Assembly (NCBI RefSeq): GCF_023555415.1
Contig: NZ_JAKRYL010000015.1
Location: forward strand, 58,062 to 122,061
Direction of reading: 5' to 3'
DNA: 64,000 bases
Source of the DNA: Halalkalibacter alkaliphilus
GTDB taxonomy: Bacteria > Bacillota > Bacilli > Bacillales > Bacillaceae_D
Shown here: piece after piece, positions 34,666 through 43,415 of the stretch
Numbering within the stretch: the first letter of the stretch is position 1
Layout: every line of letters begins with the position of its first letter
Position numbers and translations under genes: made by a program
Notes under the pieces: model-generated
What the model was told of the DNA's origin: nothing
Databases searched by the model: none
Seen by the model: the letters and a program-made list of their open reading frames with translations, nothing else

Positions 34666-35123
34666 ATGAATGTAAGTAATCCAGCCGGTTTTTGGGTTAG
34701 ACTTGGTGCAGGCATTTTAGATTCGATTATATTATTTGTAGTGCTCGGTTTTATTTCATTTATAGTTTATGGACAGTTTTTTATTGATAGTTTCTCTTTT
34801 ATCGATACGTTTAGTTTACTATATTACTTACTCTTGCCAATATTTTGGTACGGTTATACTCTAGGAAAGAGAGCATTAGGTATTCGAATTGTCAGAGTAG
34901 ATGGTGAAAAAGTAGGTATTGGCACAATGCTTCTAAGGGAACTTGTAGGCGGGTTTGTTTATGCGATTACATTAGGAATTACGGTTATTGTTAGTGCTTT
35001 TATGGTTGGGTTAAGAGAAGATAAACGCTTATTCATGACATGATTGCAGGAACGTATGTAACATATGATTCTCCTCATGATACTAAAGAAAATGTAAAAA
35101 ATACGGGCTATTCGAAAGGTTAA
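34666..35123 (+). pseudogene. RDD-family membrane protein with a -1 frameshift near the C-terminus
   Basis: The first frame gives 125 residues with RDD landmarks: NPAGFWVRLGAGILDSIIL (first R-D), three membrane segments, and a GKRALGIRIVRVDGEKVG loop. It stops at TGA 35041 just after GLREDKRLFMT, where RDD proteins usually continue with HD-x-IAGTYV. Reading from 35034 in the other frame gives HDMIAGTYVTYDSP then a polar tail and stop TAA 35121-35123, so one base is missing (TTATTCATG instead of, for example, TTAATTCATG) at 35031-35033. This is either a real frameshift mutation (with RDD domain nearly intact) or a sequencing error. Function of RDD proteins is mostly unknown. Confidence 0.8.
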
Positions 35124-35150
35124 AAATAGAACCTTTCGGATAGCCCCTTC
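35105..35150 (+). terminator. Hairpin overlapping the restored stop of the RDD gene
   Basis: GGGCTATTCGAAAGGT (35105-35120) pairs with ACCTTTCGGATAGCCC (35131-35146), followed by CTTCTTG. The loop contains the stop codon of the frame-corrected RDD reading. Confidence 0.85.
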
Positions 35151-35285
35151 TTGATGTCTGACTTTGTATTATATACATTTGAATGCAATAGTTTAACAAG
35201 ATTTTATGATTACTAATCTATCATCTTCATGGTATTATTAAGTATTAGTAGTTGTAGTAACTGATTTCAAAAGGAATGAGTAAAA

Positions 35286-36833
35286 ATGTTAGATAAATAT
35301 ATAACTGAGGTGAAAAAGCGTTGCCTTGAGTCTGGGCTAGATCCAAATGAAATTCCTTTGTTTACAAGGGTTACAGATTTTGAACTTAACAGTATTCACG
35401 AGGAATATAAGGATACTTTATCTGTCATCAGACTTTTCATCAATAAATTTTTATCTAAAACTAAAGGAACGCCATTATTTGTAACAGTGACTGATGATAA
35501 GGGAACATTCATTGAGTATATGGGAGACGAAAGTTTGGAGCAGACTGTCGTTCATCAAGTGGGATTGAAAAAAGGGGTTCAATTTACGGAAAGCAAAGCT
35601 GGCGTTAGTTCGATTCTTGCTGCTATAGAACTTGAAAGGCCCATTCAAGTTCTAGGAACCGATCACTACCATAATTTCCTACATACGGCAGCCTGTTATA
35701 GTGTCCCTTTATATGTTAATGATAAATTGGTTGGTACGATTTCTATAATGACATTTTTGGATTATGCCCATCCAATGATTTTAGCCACATTAGAAACAGT
35801 TGTTGATTCTATTAAGAGTGAGTTAGACTTACGTGAGCAAAATCGATATTTAGACAAAATGAATCAAATGATGTTGGAACAATCGACAACAGGTTATATT
35901 GTACTGAATAAAGAAGGGAAGATAGTGAATGTCAATCCAAAAGCACAAGCTATCCTTCCAGAAGTGCAATTAAGGTGTAAATTTATTCAAGATATTGAGG
36001 CATTTAATAATTTATATAAGCAATTTCAAGATGGTCAAAATATACGTAGTTATGAGATAAGGATTCATAACTCGAAAAATAGCGTCTGTTTAGTTGATTA
36101 TTTTCCTTTTTTAGAGGGGAGTTTAATTCAACTTCATGATATTTCCGAATATAAAAAAACGGAAGCTTACATTCAAGATGCAGAGAAATTGTCTATACTT
36201 GGTCAATTAGCTGCGGGAATCGCGCATGAAATAAAAAATCCATTAACAACACTTAAAGGGTTTATTCAACTAATCCAAGAGAAGAGTTACGACGAATCGT
36301 TTACACCTATTATGATTAAAGAAATCGAGCGAATAAATGACATTACTAACGAATTTTTAGACCTATCAAGACCAACCGTCCTAACAAAAGAAATATATGA
36401 TATTCAAAAAATATTTCAAGAATTAGAAGTGTTTTTATCAAGTTTGGCTTTACCGAAAAATATTGAATTTCTGCAAACTTATAAAGGGGCTACAAGTATC
36501 TACTGTGATGGCAACCAGTTAAAGCAAGTTTTTATTAATATTTTTAAAAATTGTGTGGAAGCAGTTGAGCATAATGGGAAAATTCATCTTACTGTAGAAC
36601 CGTACGATTCGGATAACATTTTAATCCGGTTAGAGGATAATGGAGATGGATTTCCAGAACACATACTTAACAAAATGGGACAACCATTTGTCACTACAAA
36701 AAAACATGGGCACGGATTGGGAATTATGGTATGTAAACGAATCATTGAAACTGTTCATTTAGGCCAATTGAAAATGTATAATAAAAACAGTGGAGCGGTA
36801 ATAGATATCATTCTTCCTCATAGTAATAATTAG
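35286..36833 (+). CDS. Cytosolic sensor histidine kinase with AcoR-like GAF and PAS
   Basis: A 515-residue kinase with no membrane segment. Residues about 1-180 look like the N-terminal GAF region of AcoR/DhaR-type activators (ESKAGVSSILAAIELERPIQVLGTDHY, then HTAACYSVPLYV and KLVGTISIMTF), about 190-290 a PAS domain, followed by HisKA AAGIAHEIKNPLTTLKGF with His314 and an ATPase with DNGDGFP and GHGLGIMV boxes. The GAF part suggests a soluble metabolite or redox input. There is no adjacent response regulator, so it is an orphan kinase and could feed the sporulation phosphorelay like other Bacillus orphan kinases. A long stem-loop follows. Confidence 0.88.
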   Translation: MLDKYITEVKKRCLESGLDPNEIPLFTRVTDFELNSIHEEYKDTLSVIRLFINKFLSKTKGTPLFVTVTDDKGTFIEYMGDESLEQTVVHQVGLKKGVQFTESKAGVSSILAAIELERPIQVLGTDHYHNFLHTAACYSVPLYVNDKLVGTISIMTFLDYAHPMILATLETVVDSIKSELDLREQNRYLDKMNQMMLEQSTTGYIVLNKEGKIVNVNPKAQAILPEVQLRCKFIQDIEAFNNLYKQFQDGQNIRSYEIRIHNSKNSVCLVDYFPFLEGSLIQLHDISEYKKTEAYIQDAEKLSILGQLAAGIAHEIKNPLTTLKGFIQLIQEKSYDESFTPIMIKEIERINDITNEFLDLSRPTVLTKEIYDIQKIFQELEVFLSSLALPKNIEFLQTYKGATSIYCDGNQLKQVFINIFKNCVEAVEHNGKIHLTVEPYDSDNILIRLEDNGDGFPEHILNKMGQPFVTTKKHGHGLGIMVCKRIIETVHLGQLKMYNKNSGAVIDIILPHSNN

Positions 36834-36860
36834 GATGTCGTCTACTATATTTCACCATAA

Positions 36861-36900
36861 AAAATAGGCACTTTCCTATAAATAGGAAGTGTCTATTTAT
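36861..36900 (+). terminator. Terminator of the GAF-PAS kinase gene
   Basis: AATAGGCACTTTCCTAT pairs with ATAGGAAGTGTCTATT, 30 bases after the stop, with T-rich arms. Confidence 0.85.
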
Positions 36901-37014
36901 ATAAGCCCGTCTTTGAAGATATGTGTCATTATATAAAAGGGATAACTTTGAAAGGTGTTGAGGGATTGATAGGGAATGGAAAGACTATCACTTCATTAGG
37001 GGGGAGGGAGGATT

Positions 37015-37584
37015 GTGAACATCTTTGAAGTATCGTGGCAGGTTTTTAATTTATTTCTTTTTGTGATCCTTATTATTATTCTAGTGGTTGCTTTGCGGTT
37101 AGTAGTAAAGAAGAAAATATCATTTAAGGTTGCAACAGTTATCGTAACAATAGGAGTCCTTTTCATCATAGAATTTATGAAATATACAACATTTGAAAAG
37201 GTTTATATCCATCAACTTAATGAGGAAAGTATCGTCGAAAACATTACGATTGAGCTTGTTGAGTTTACTGATGATCATTTTCCTGAGAGATATGCGCATG
37301 TAACAATTAGAGATGAAAAGATCATTGACGAAATTATTGAAGACCTTACGTCAATGAGACTTAAAAAGGATACTGGTGAATATAACTTTCCAAGGGACTA
37401 TTTTATTCGTATTCTAACTACCAATATGACGAAAGATAATTATTTGATTACTGATAGTTTTTCCTTTACACTGGACGATCAGCATATGAATGATTTTGAA
37501 ATAGTAAACGATACGAATCATTTAAAAACAATTGAAGAACTTGTTGAAGATAAAGACGTTGACTGGATTTTTAGGGAAGAATGA
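37015..37584 (+). CDS. Membrane-anchored protein with C-terminal extracytoplasmic domain
   Basis: A 189-residue protein starting with GTG behind GGGGGAGGGAGGAT. Two N-terminal membrane helices (about 8-27 and 38-55) and then a 130-residue domain rich in Glu/Asp and Ile, containing ERYAHVTIRDEKIIDEII and DFEIVNDTNHL. I do not recognise the domain. It is a single gene; the preceding kinase has its own terminator and a hairpin of the recurring family follows. Confidence 0.6.
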   Translation: MNIFEVSWQVFNLFLFVILIIILVVALRLVVKKKISFKVATVIVTIGVLFIIEFMKYTTFEKVYIHQLNEESIVENITIELVEFTDDHFPERYAHVTIRDEKIIDEIIEDLTSMRLKKDTGEYNFPRDYFIRILTTNMTKDNYLITDSFSFTLDDQHMNDFEIVNDTNHLKTIEELVEDKDVDWIFREE

Positions 37585-37610
37585 ACAATATCAATGTAGT
37601 ACATAATAAA

Positions 37611-37652
37611 GGGGTGTCATAGGTCAAAAGACCTTTTGGACACCCCTTTCTT
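37611..37652. terminator. Hairpin between convergent genes, GGGGTGTC type
   Basis: GGGGTGTC (37611-37618) pairs with GACACCCC (37639-37646); inner AGGTCAAAAGACCTTTT with AAAAGACCTTTT core. Followed by TTTCTTA. Confidence 0.85.
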
Positions 37653-37658
37653 ACTTTA

Positions 37659-37865
37659 TTAAAACTGAGAGCCTCCCATTTGCTGCTCAGCCATTTGAAC
37701 TAATCTTTTTGTAATTTCTCCACCAACAGAGCCGTTTGCACGGGAAGTTGTGTCAGCTCCTAGTTGAACCCCAAATTCTGATGCAATTTCATACTTCATC
37801 TGATCCAATGCTTGCTGTACACCTGGAACTAATAATTGATTTGAATTATTGTTGTTACTTGCCAT
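37659..37865 (-). CDS. ssp: Alpha/beta-type small acid-soluble spore protein
   Basis: A 68-residue SASP that coats and protects spore DNA. The GPR protease recognition region [18 protein letters not shown] and the conserved second block [20 protein letters not shown] are intact, and length is normal. Made in the forespore under SigG; a matching promoter lies 35 bases upstream on the minus strand. RBS AGAGGTG precedes the ATG. The exact paralogue (sspA/B-like) cannot be told apart. Confidence 0.97.
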   Translation of the reverse strand: MASNNNNSNQLLVPGVQQALDQMKYEIASEFGVQLGADTTSRANGSVGGEITKRLVQMAEQQMGGSQF

Positions 37866-37896
37866 GTTTAAAACACCTCTTTCTTGGTTTTGAGAT

Positions 37897-37925
37897 TAGT
37901 ATCTATAATTATCTTACTTTTATGT
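37897..37925 (-). promoter_or_regulatory. Candidate SigG promoter of the SASP gene
   Basis: On the minus strand ACATA (37921-37925) is followed after 17 bases by GATACTA (37897-37903), close to the SigG consensus (GCATR / CATnnTA). It lies about 32 bases before the ssp start, as expected for a short leader. The -35 first base is A rather than G. Confidence 0.6.
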
Positions 37926-38208
37926 AAACCAAAGAGATGTAATTGTTACCAATATATAGAGGAATGAAAGTATACAATATATAAATTTAATCGTAATCTT
38001 AACTATGGCGTCTCCTAACTCTCTTATGATGCAGCCCGGGCTGGTTAAGTATTGTGGATGAGAGCTAAGAGACATATATAATAATATACAATTTTTGTAA
38101 GTTGTAGTCTAGGTAAATGGAAGCAAATAAAATTAGTGAACTTGTCATAGTATATAGTTTGAATAGAAATTACATAATATTACTTAACTGAAATGTAGTA
38201 TTATGTCA
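37926..38208. other. Gene-free interval with a GC-rich structured island
   Basis: A stretch without coding support, AT-rich apart from 38014-38075 (see separate repeat entry). The right half contains the end of the leftward DinB gene and nothing else that I can support. Confidence 0.45.
38014..38075. ncRNA. Candidate structured RNA or palindromic element
   Basis: GTCTCCTAACTCTC and GAGAGCTAAGAGAC can pair in 12 of 14 positions and close a 35-nt loop that contains the perfect 12-bp palindrome CAGCCCGGGCTG. It is a GC-rich island in AT-rich, gene-free DNA. The function is unknown; it could be a small RNA, a protein-binding site or a mobile-element remnant. Confidence 0.35.
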
Positions 38209-38736
38209 TTAGTTCTTATTCAAGATTCCTAAATATTCTTTCCATGGTCCAACATCCTCGCTGTATCTCTTAGCCATTACTCTAACGATTTGAGAAATGT
38301 GCGTTAAATCATGAATAGCCCAAGTAGCCAGCAACTCTCTTACTTTTACTACTCCAAATACAGGGTGCGATCCTGTTAATTCAAGATGTGAGTTAGGTTT
38401 GATAAGTGATTTTAGTTTTTTTATATTTTTTACTCTAATACATTTAAACTCTGACAGCTTTTGATTTATAGTACGTTTGGTTTCTTCGTCTAAATGTGAA
38501 TATCGATTAAATTCCGGAAAAGGCTTCGTTTCTCCTTCTTGAAGAATTATTTCTAACCTTGGAATCCAATTATGTTTTTCCCCCTCAATTAGGTGATCAA
38601 TCACTTGATACACATTCCAAGTTCCTTCACCTTCATTATTTTCAAACCATTCAGATGATAAGCCAGATAATAAATGCTCCAATGTTTGTGGTGTACTCTC
38701 TAGAACTTGAATTACTTCTTCAAAATTAAAATTCAT
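38209..38736 (-). CDS. DinB/YfiT-family metal-dependent hydrolase-like protein
   Basis: A 175-residue four-helix protein of the DinB superfamily. It shows the metal-binding His pattern: [16 protein letters not shown] and the C-terminal [19 protein letters not shown] (HxxxHxxQ). Members act as thiol-S-transferases (bacillithiol) or as metal-binding proteins of unknown activity. Length is normal. AAGGAGAAAATAT precedes the ATG. It is a single gene divergently placed from nothing; the ParB-like gene lies 84 bases upstream on the same strand with separate spacing. Confidence 0.88.
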   Translation of the reverse strand: MNFNFEEVIQVLESTPQTLEHLLSGLSSEWFENNEGEGTWNVYQVIDHLIEGEKHNWIPRLEIILQEGETKPFPEFNRYSHLDEETKRTINQKLSEFKCIRVKNIKKLKSLIKPNSHLELTGSHPVFGVVKVRELLATWAIHDLTHISQIVRVMAKRYSEDVGPWKEYLGILNKN

Positions 38737-38819
38737 ATATTTTCTCCTTTATTAGATCTATCAAGAACGGATTCATGCACTTAAGAATTCAGAGAACAGA
38801 CATTTATTGAAAACAATGT

Positions 38820-39797
38820 TTAATAGTGGTGTTCTTTATCCTCTTGATGCCCCTTAACTTTAGCTTCTATTGAAACAACCAGTTTATTTTGATAGCGTGT
38901 TGATCTAGGACGATGAAGACTTTTTTTAACTTTCACAGGCTCATGTATTTGATCAGATATTTTACTTAGTTGCTCTTGTAATTCCATTTTTTGATGGAGA
39001 TCTAAATACTTGGAAAATTTAGAGTGACAATTTTCTGTGATCCACTTTAATGATTTTAACATGGCGTTATATAAGTGTTCATGTGCTATTTTGTTAAATC
39101 TTTGCTTTAATGTTTCTTCATAAACAAGAGTTTTTTGTTCAATGAAATTTGTTTGATTAATTGTTTTATTAATACAAGCTAGCTGAGACTCAGCTGAGAG
39201 ATGTTCAAATTCTTTAATGTCATTAAATTCTTTAATCGTTGTAATATGTGTGTCCATAAATTCAGAGCTTAGAATTTTATTTATTGTTTCCTCCTTAACA
39301 GAATCTTTTAATGTTGCTGAATTAATCAGATCGTTTAATTTTTTATAATCCACTTTATTAGCACCAGATATGTTTTTTATTGTTACATCTTCTTTTGTTT
39401 TTTTTAGGTATCTATATATGGTAGCCTTATGACGTTGGCATTCTTTGGAAATATCTAAAACGGAATAGTTATGGCTTCGTAAATAGTTAATCATATCTGA
39501 TATTTTGTTATGGTTTTTTCTTCTTTTATTTAGTTCATTTTTCAAGCGTGTAATCACACGTTCAAACTTATTCGTTTCTTTCATCACTAAACAAAAGGTG
39601 TGAGTTTTTTTATGGTTGGTAAGATTGAAATAATGTATCATTCCATCTACTAAATAATATTTATTGTCAGTTGTTGGTCCTTCAACGACTAGTGGGGGAG
39701 TTTGATCATGAGGTTTAGTTGACAGTAAATCCATTTCATTTTCAAAAAAGTTATCTTCAAGAATGATATCATCAAGCCGAATTTTTCTTAGTTTCAT
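38820..39797 (-). CDS. ParB-like partition/regulatory protein, solitary
   Basis: A 325-residue protein. The N-terminal LRKIRLDDIILEDNFFENEMDLL and PLVVEGPTTDNKYYLVDGMIHYFN fit a ParB/Srx-like domain with a GxxR-type box replaced by DGMIHY, and residues about 95-135 (SDMINYLRSHNYSVLDISKECQRHKATIYRYLKK) form a helix-turn-helix. The rest is helical and basic with a very basic end. No parA, replication gene or attachment site is near. Possible roles are a nucleoid or plasmid-derived regulator; ParB CTPase motifs are not clear to me. Start after TAGGTGATGCGATAA; the leader is short. Confidence 0.65.
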   Translation of the reverse strand: MKLRKIRLDDIILEDNFFENEMDLLSTKPHDQTPPLVVEGPTTDNKYYLVDGMIHYFNLTNHKKTHTFCLVMKETNKFERVITRLKNELNKRRKNHNKISDMINYLRSHNYSVLDISKECQRHKATIYRYLKKTKEDVTIKNISGANKVDYKKLNDLINSATLKDSVKEETINKILSSEFMDTHITTIKEFNDIKEFEHLSAESQLACINKTINQTNFIEQKTLVYEETLKQRFNKIAHEHLYNAMLKSLKWITENCHSKFSKYLDLHQKMELQEQLSKISDQIHEPVKVKKSLHRPRSTRYQNKLVVSIEAKVKGHQEDKEHHY

Positions 39798-40021
39798 TTA
39801 TCGCATCACCTAACTTATTTTTTTAATGGGTATTCTGTACTGCTTTGTCCTATGACAGTAATTATTTGAATTTTCGATATTTTTACCAATGTTAGTTATA
39901 TACCGTATTAAATTATGTAAAAGCGAGTTTTTATTGAAGCAAGAAAAATGGAAAAGGAATATTAGATAGGAAACAACTTCTATCATCTTAGCTACACAGG
40001 AATTTTGCTACAGTCTTTTAT

Positions 40022-40060
40022 CTGGGGTGTCTCAAAAGGTCAAAGAGACATCCCAGTTTG
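40022..40060. terminator. Hairpin downstream of the SgrR-like gene
   Basis: CTGGGGTGTCTC (40022-40033) pairs with GAGACATCCCAG (40045-40056) with one G-U pair. The loop is AAAAGGTCAAA, part of the recurring hairpin family. Confidence 0.75.
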
Positions 40061-40080
40061 TTATTCTCAAGTATTTTGAT

Positions 40081-41847
40081 TTATGGTTTGTACCACAATT
40101 TGTCATAGTTTAACAGGTTGAAGCTGTTAAACTCAATTCCTTGGAGCTTCTCGTCAGCTTCAATAAGAGCATGAGTTTGTCGTTGATATAGGAAAATAAG
40201 GTAATGGTTGTCTAAAAGAAATGACTCAATGTTTCTCAGGCTTTTGTATGCAGCTTGTGTATCTGGGCTTTGGCTAACAACATCCAGCATTGAAAGTAAA
40301 TACCCTTTTGCTTCTGGTGGCAATGTGTTAAGGATAAAGCTAGTATTATCTGTTAGTGCATTTAACATAAAAAAAAGTCTGTCTTCACTAAGACTAATTT
40401 CTGTTACAATCAGATCAGTTTTATGAAGCTGATCCGATTCTGCAAGTTGGTGTATATCGATTATTTCAGATTGCAGTTTAATTCCTAACTCGCTAAATAC
40501 TTCTGTTAGTTGTTCTAACTCAAAGCTGAAGTATGGATTTTGTTCGTAGTTTGTTGCAGTAAGCTTTAGCGTTTGACCTGTTAAACCTTGCTCTAAGAAC
40601 CATTTTTTTGCTTCGTCAAAATTAGATTTTTGCCGTAATATTCCTGCATGTTCATCGAAAAGGCTATCTGGAAACCGAACTTCATGTTTTGGGTGATTGC
40701 TAAATCGCTTCGCTCGATCAATTGCATACGAAAGCATTCTTCTAAAGTTGGTGTGACGGTGGATTCCTGCCTTTTTGTGATTTACGACAAGGTAAATGCC
40801 TCCTAATTCCGGAAAAACAGAGTCGTATTTTTTCATTGACTTTGTCTCTTGATTTAAAAGTTTATAGTGAACCTGTCTAGGTATCGAATAAGGAGAGTTA
40901 GGTATATCAAATAATTCCACTTTGTCTAATAAGGGACGGTAGCCAAAATAATTAGAGAAAGCTTCGAGAACGAGATATCCTTTAATATAGTCAGTGATTT
41001 GATAAGGACCGCTTCCGATTGGTCTCATTTTAAAAGTTTCCGGATCCTTTTTATATAAGTGAATAGGAATAATCATGGATTGGTAATCCGTAAATAAGTG
41101 CATAAAAAGCTTGTTTGGTTGTAGTAAGTGAAAAGTAATGACGGTCGATGAATTTTCTTCTATATGAGTAATATCTTCAATCATTTTCGTTCTCCACCTA
41201 TTAATCTTCATTTCTTTCCATAATTTAACATTATCTTTAACAGTTTGGGAGGTCAAAGGACTTCCATCGTGAAACAAAATACCCTTCCGTATATAAACAC
41301 GCCATGTTCGCCCATTATCTAGTTGTTCCCAGTGATGAGCTAGCTCTGGAACAAATTCATGTTTCTCATAATTATATCGTATTAGACGATTGAATATATG
41401 GTTGGCAAGGTGCCATTCATGTTTTGTCGTCATATTGAAAGGAAGCAAAGTATGAATTTGGCGGTATAATGGGTATCTTAGAATGTCGAGGCCATCATCC
41501 CGGACCCATTGGAACTGATCTTCTACCAACTTAACGAACGAAGGTTCCAATTCAGGTTGTTGTTCCATCCACCTTAATGCTCGTTTAATGTCTCCATCTT
41601 CAATCCATGTTTGAACACGTTGTTGCTCCACTTCTTGAGGCTTCAATAGAAAGGTTAATGTGGAAGCATTTCCTCGTCCGGAACTTGGCTTCCAGCAAAT
41701 CCATTCTTGAACTTGCAATTGTTTAATCACAGACTTGGCATGACGTTCCGAACAGGAAAGTAAATCGGCAATTTGAGAGATAAATACCTGAGCATCTGTA
41801 GGACCGATAGTAGAGTAAAGGGTGAAGTAATGTTTGCTTAATTTCAT
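40081..41847 (-). CDS. SgrR-family regulator with solute-binding domain
   Basis: A 588-residue two-domain protein. Residues about 1-90 form an N-terminal DNA-binding winged-helix region (KLSKHYFTLYSTIGPTDAQVFISQIADLLSCSERHAKSVIKQLQVQEW, then CWKPSSGRGNASTLTF), followed by an SBP_bac_5-type solute-binding domain (PELAHHWEQLDNGRTWRVYIRKGILFHDGSPLT is characteristic). This is the SgrR layout: regulators that sense a sugar-phosphate or peptide through a binding-protein domain. The Bacillus relatives have no known target. It is a single gene; no transporter is beside it, and the divergent Lon-like gene starts 240 bases away. Confidence 0.9.
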   Translation of the reverse strand: MKLSKHYFTLYSTIGPTDAQVFISQIADLLSCSERHAKSVIKQLQVQEWICWKPSSGRGNASTLTFLLKPQEVEQQRVQTWIEDGDIKRALRWMEQQPELEPSFVKLVEDQFQWVRDDGLDILRYPLYRQIHTLLPFNMTTKHEWHLANHIFNRLIRYNYEKHEFVPELAHHWEQLDNGRTWRVYIRKGILFHDGSPLTSQTVKDNVKLWKEMKINRWRTKMIEDITHIEENSSTVITFHLLQPNKLFMHLFTDYQSMIIPIHLYKKDPETFKMRPIGSGPYQITDYIKGYLVLEAFSNYFGYRPLLDKVELFDIPNSPYSIPRQVHYKLLNQETKSMKKYDSVFPELGGIYLVVNHKKAGIHRHTNFRRMLSYAIDRAKRFSNHPKHEVRFPDSLFDEHAGILRQKSNFDEAKKWFLEQGLTGQTLKLTATNYEQNPYFSFELEQLTEVFSELGIKLQSEIIDIHQLAESDQLHKTDLIVTEISLSEDRLFFMLNALTDNTSFILNTLPPEAKGYLLSMLDVVSQSPDTQAAYKSLRNIESFLLDNHYLIFLYQRQTHALIEADEKLQGIEFNSFNLLNYDKLWYKP

Positions 41848-42087
41848 TTTCTTTTTTCCTCCTTTTATCTAAAGGGTGATGGTTAGGTATTTCGATATCT
41901 AGACTTATTCTTCCTGTTTTTTCTTTTTTTCATAGGATTTCAACTTTTAAATCAATAGAATTTATCTATGATTAACTTTTTATGTTAAGATATTGAGGTT
42001 CATATATGATGGTAAAATGAAATACTTCAAGTTTGGCCTTGGGCAAGATTTCACACGACAAGGAAATATATATTAAGGGGAACTTGT

Positions 42088-43026
42088 ATGGAAAATGATA
42101 CACGCCTTCAAAGGTATATACAAAATAAAAACAGTCATGAGCCGAAAATAATTCTATTGATACTGTATAGTCTTTTTATTTCAATTCCAGTCTATGTAAT
42201 TTTAGGTAGTATCTATTATATTAATATCATTAATGGTTTTTTCTTTTTGGGTTCTCTCATTATAACGATGGTCATTGCTTTAATTTTTTTAGTTATCCAT
42301 CGGAATAACAAACAGAAGAGACTGACAACCGTTTTTTTCATATTGTTCTTACTGCTCTTCTTTTATTATGAATTTCCTCTCTTAAACTATGAAAGTCATA
42401 CTTATGTCGTAACTGGATACGAGGAACCAGAAGAACTTCTTAAAGAATCAGGTATACATATATTGTCAGTGAAATTAATCGATATTCATTACATAGATAA
42501 CAAAGAAGTAATTAGAGACACCTATACTAGTGGTGATGTTGAAATTTACGAGTTGTACGAAATGACAAATCAGGATCGCTATAAAAGTAAAATAAGAGAG
42601 AGTGTAAAAACGTTAGGGCTTGAAAAAGAAGACTTCCATCAAATGGGGGAGAATGTGAAAAATTACATTCAGGAAGACATTGAATTTATTAATGCTTTCT
42701 TGGAACGCGAAAATATGATTGGAAACAGTGCTGGGTTAGCATTAGCGCTAACAGCTATGATTCATCAAGGAATATTAGTGAACCATATTCCATTTGGAGT
42801 CACTGGAACGATTGAACCTAATGGGGATGTTTTGAAAGTAGGAATGATTAAAGAGAAAATGTTAATTTCCGAACAAAAAGGGCTACCATGGATTATCGTA
42901 CCTATGCAAAATGTTGAAGAAGCAGAGAGCGTGAAGTTTCAAGAAGAATTAGCGATTGAAATTTTGTCTGTTAGTCATATTGATGAAGTAAAAGAAGCTA
43001 TCAAGCAATTAAACAAACCTATGTAG
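42088..43026 (+). CDS. Membrane-anchored Lon-like serine protease without AAA+ or PDZ
   Basis: A 312-residue protein. Four hydrophobic segments (about 21-43, 48-70, 81-96) form the N-terminal third, then a mixed region (105-200), and residues about 200-300 form a Lon proteolytic (S16) domain: GNSAGLALALTAMIH with catalytic Ser214 and GVTGTIEPNGDVLKVGMIKEKMLISEQKG with catalytic Lys255. The spacing of 41 residues is like that of E. coli Lon (43). Unlike Lon or LonB there is no ATPase, and unlike YlbL there is no PDZ domain, so unfolding power or substrate adaptor must come from elsewhere. It probably cuts a membrane-proximal substrate. AAGGGGAACTTGT precedes the ATG. Confidence 0.8.
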   Translation: MENDTRLQRYIQNKNSHEPKIILLILYSLFISIPVYVILGSIYYINIINGFFFLGSLIITMVIALIFLVIHRNNKQKRLTTVFFILFLLLFFYYEFPLLNYESHTYVVTGYEEPEELLKESGIHILSVKLIDIHYIDNKEVIRDTYTSGDVEIYELYEMTNQDRYKSKIRESVKTLGLEKEDFHQMGENVKNYIQEDIEFINAFLERENMIGNSAGLALALTAMIHQGILVNHIPFGVTGTIEPNGDVLKVGMIKEKMLISEQKGLPWIIVPMQNVEEAESVKFQEELAIEILSVSHIDEVKEAIKQLNKPM

Positions 43027-43052
43027 AGTATTTATAGAGGAGAGTAATAATA

Positions 43053-43090
43053 AAAAAAGCCAAGGCAAATGCCAAAGGCTTTTTTTATTA
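43053..43090 (+). terminator. Terminator of the Lon-like gene
   Basis: AAAAAAAGCC / GGCTTTTTTT with an inner GGCAAATGCC stem, about 30 bases after the stop. Confidence 0.85.
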
Positions 43091-43195
43091 GAAGATGGAA
43101 TTGTATCGCCAAATCATTCCATGAATAGGGCTACAATCCAACTGTTTATCGGGTGATTTTATATTATCAATTATTTTAAAAGTTGTATGGATTCC

Positions 43196-43212
43196 TGTTA
43201 GAAAATATAACA
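43196..43212 (+). promoter_or_regulatory. Perfect TnrA/GlnR box upstream of cyanase
   Basis: TGTTAGAAAATATAACA fits TGTNA-N7-TNACA exactly. A possible -10 TATATT lies at 43247-43252, which puts the centre of the box about 55 bases before the likely start of transcription, near the position from which TnrA activates in B. subtilis. It lies 204 bases before the cyanase gene. Confidence 0.8.
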
Positions 43213-43415
43213 AGAAACATACATTTCAAATACATATTTAAAGTAGTATATTATTCTTACCTTTTTGTAATAAAAATTGGTATTTCAGAAGAAAGCTTAA
43301 AGTTACAGAAATAAATTCGGTGAGTTATTTTGAAAACGATAGGAATGATCTGGACGGACACCTAGGCTAAGGCAACGGCATAGACTACATATAGTTTATA
43401 AGAGGAGGAGTTTTC

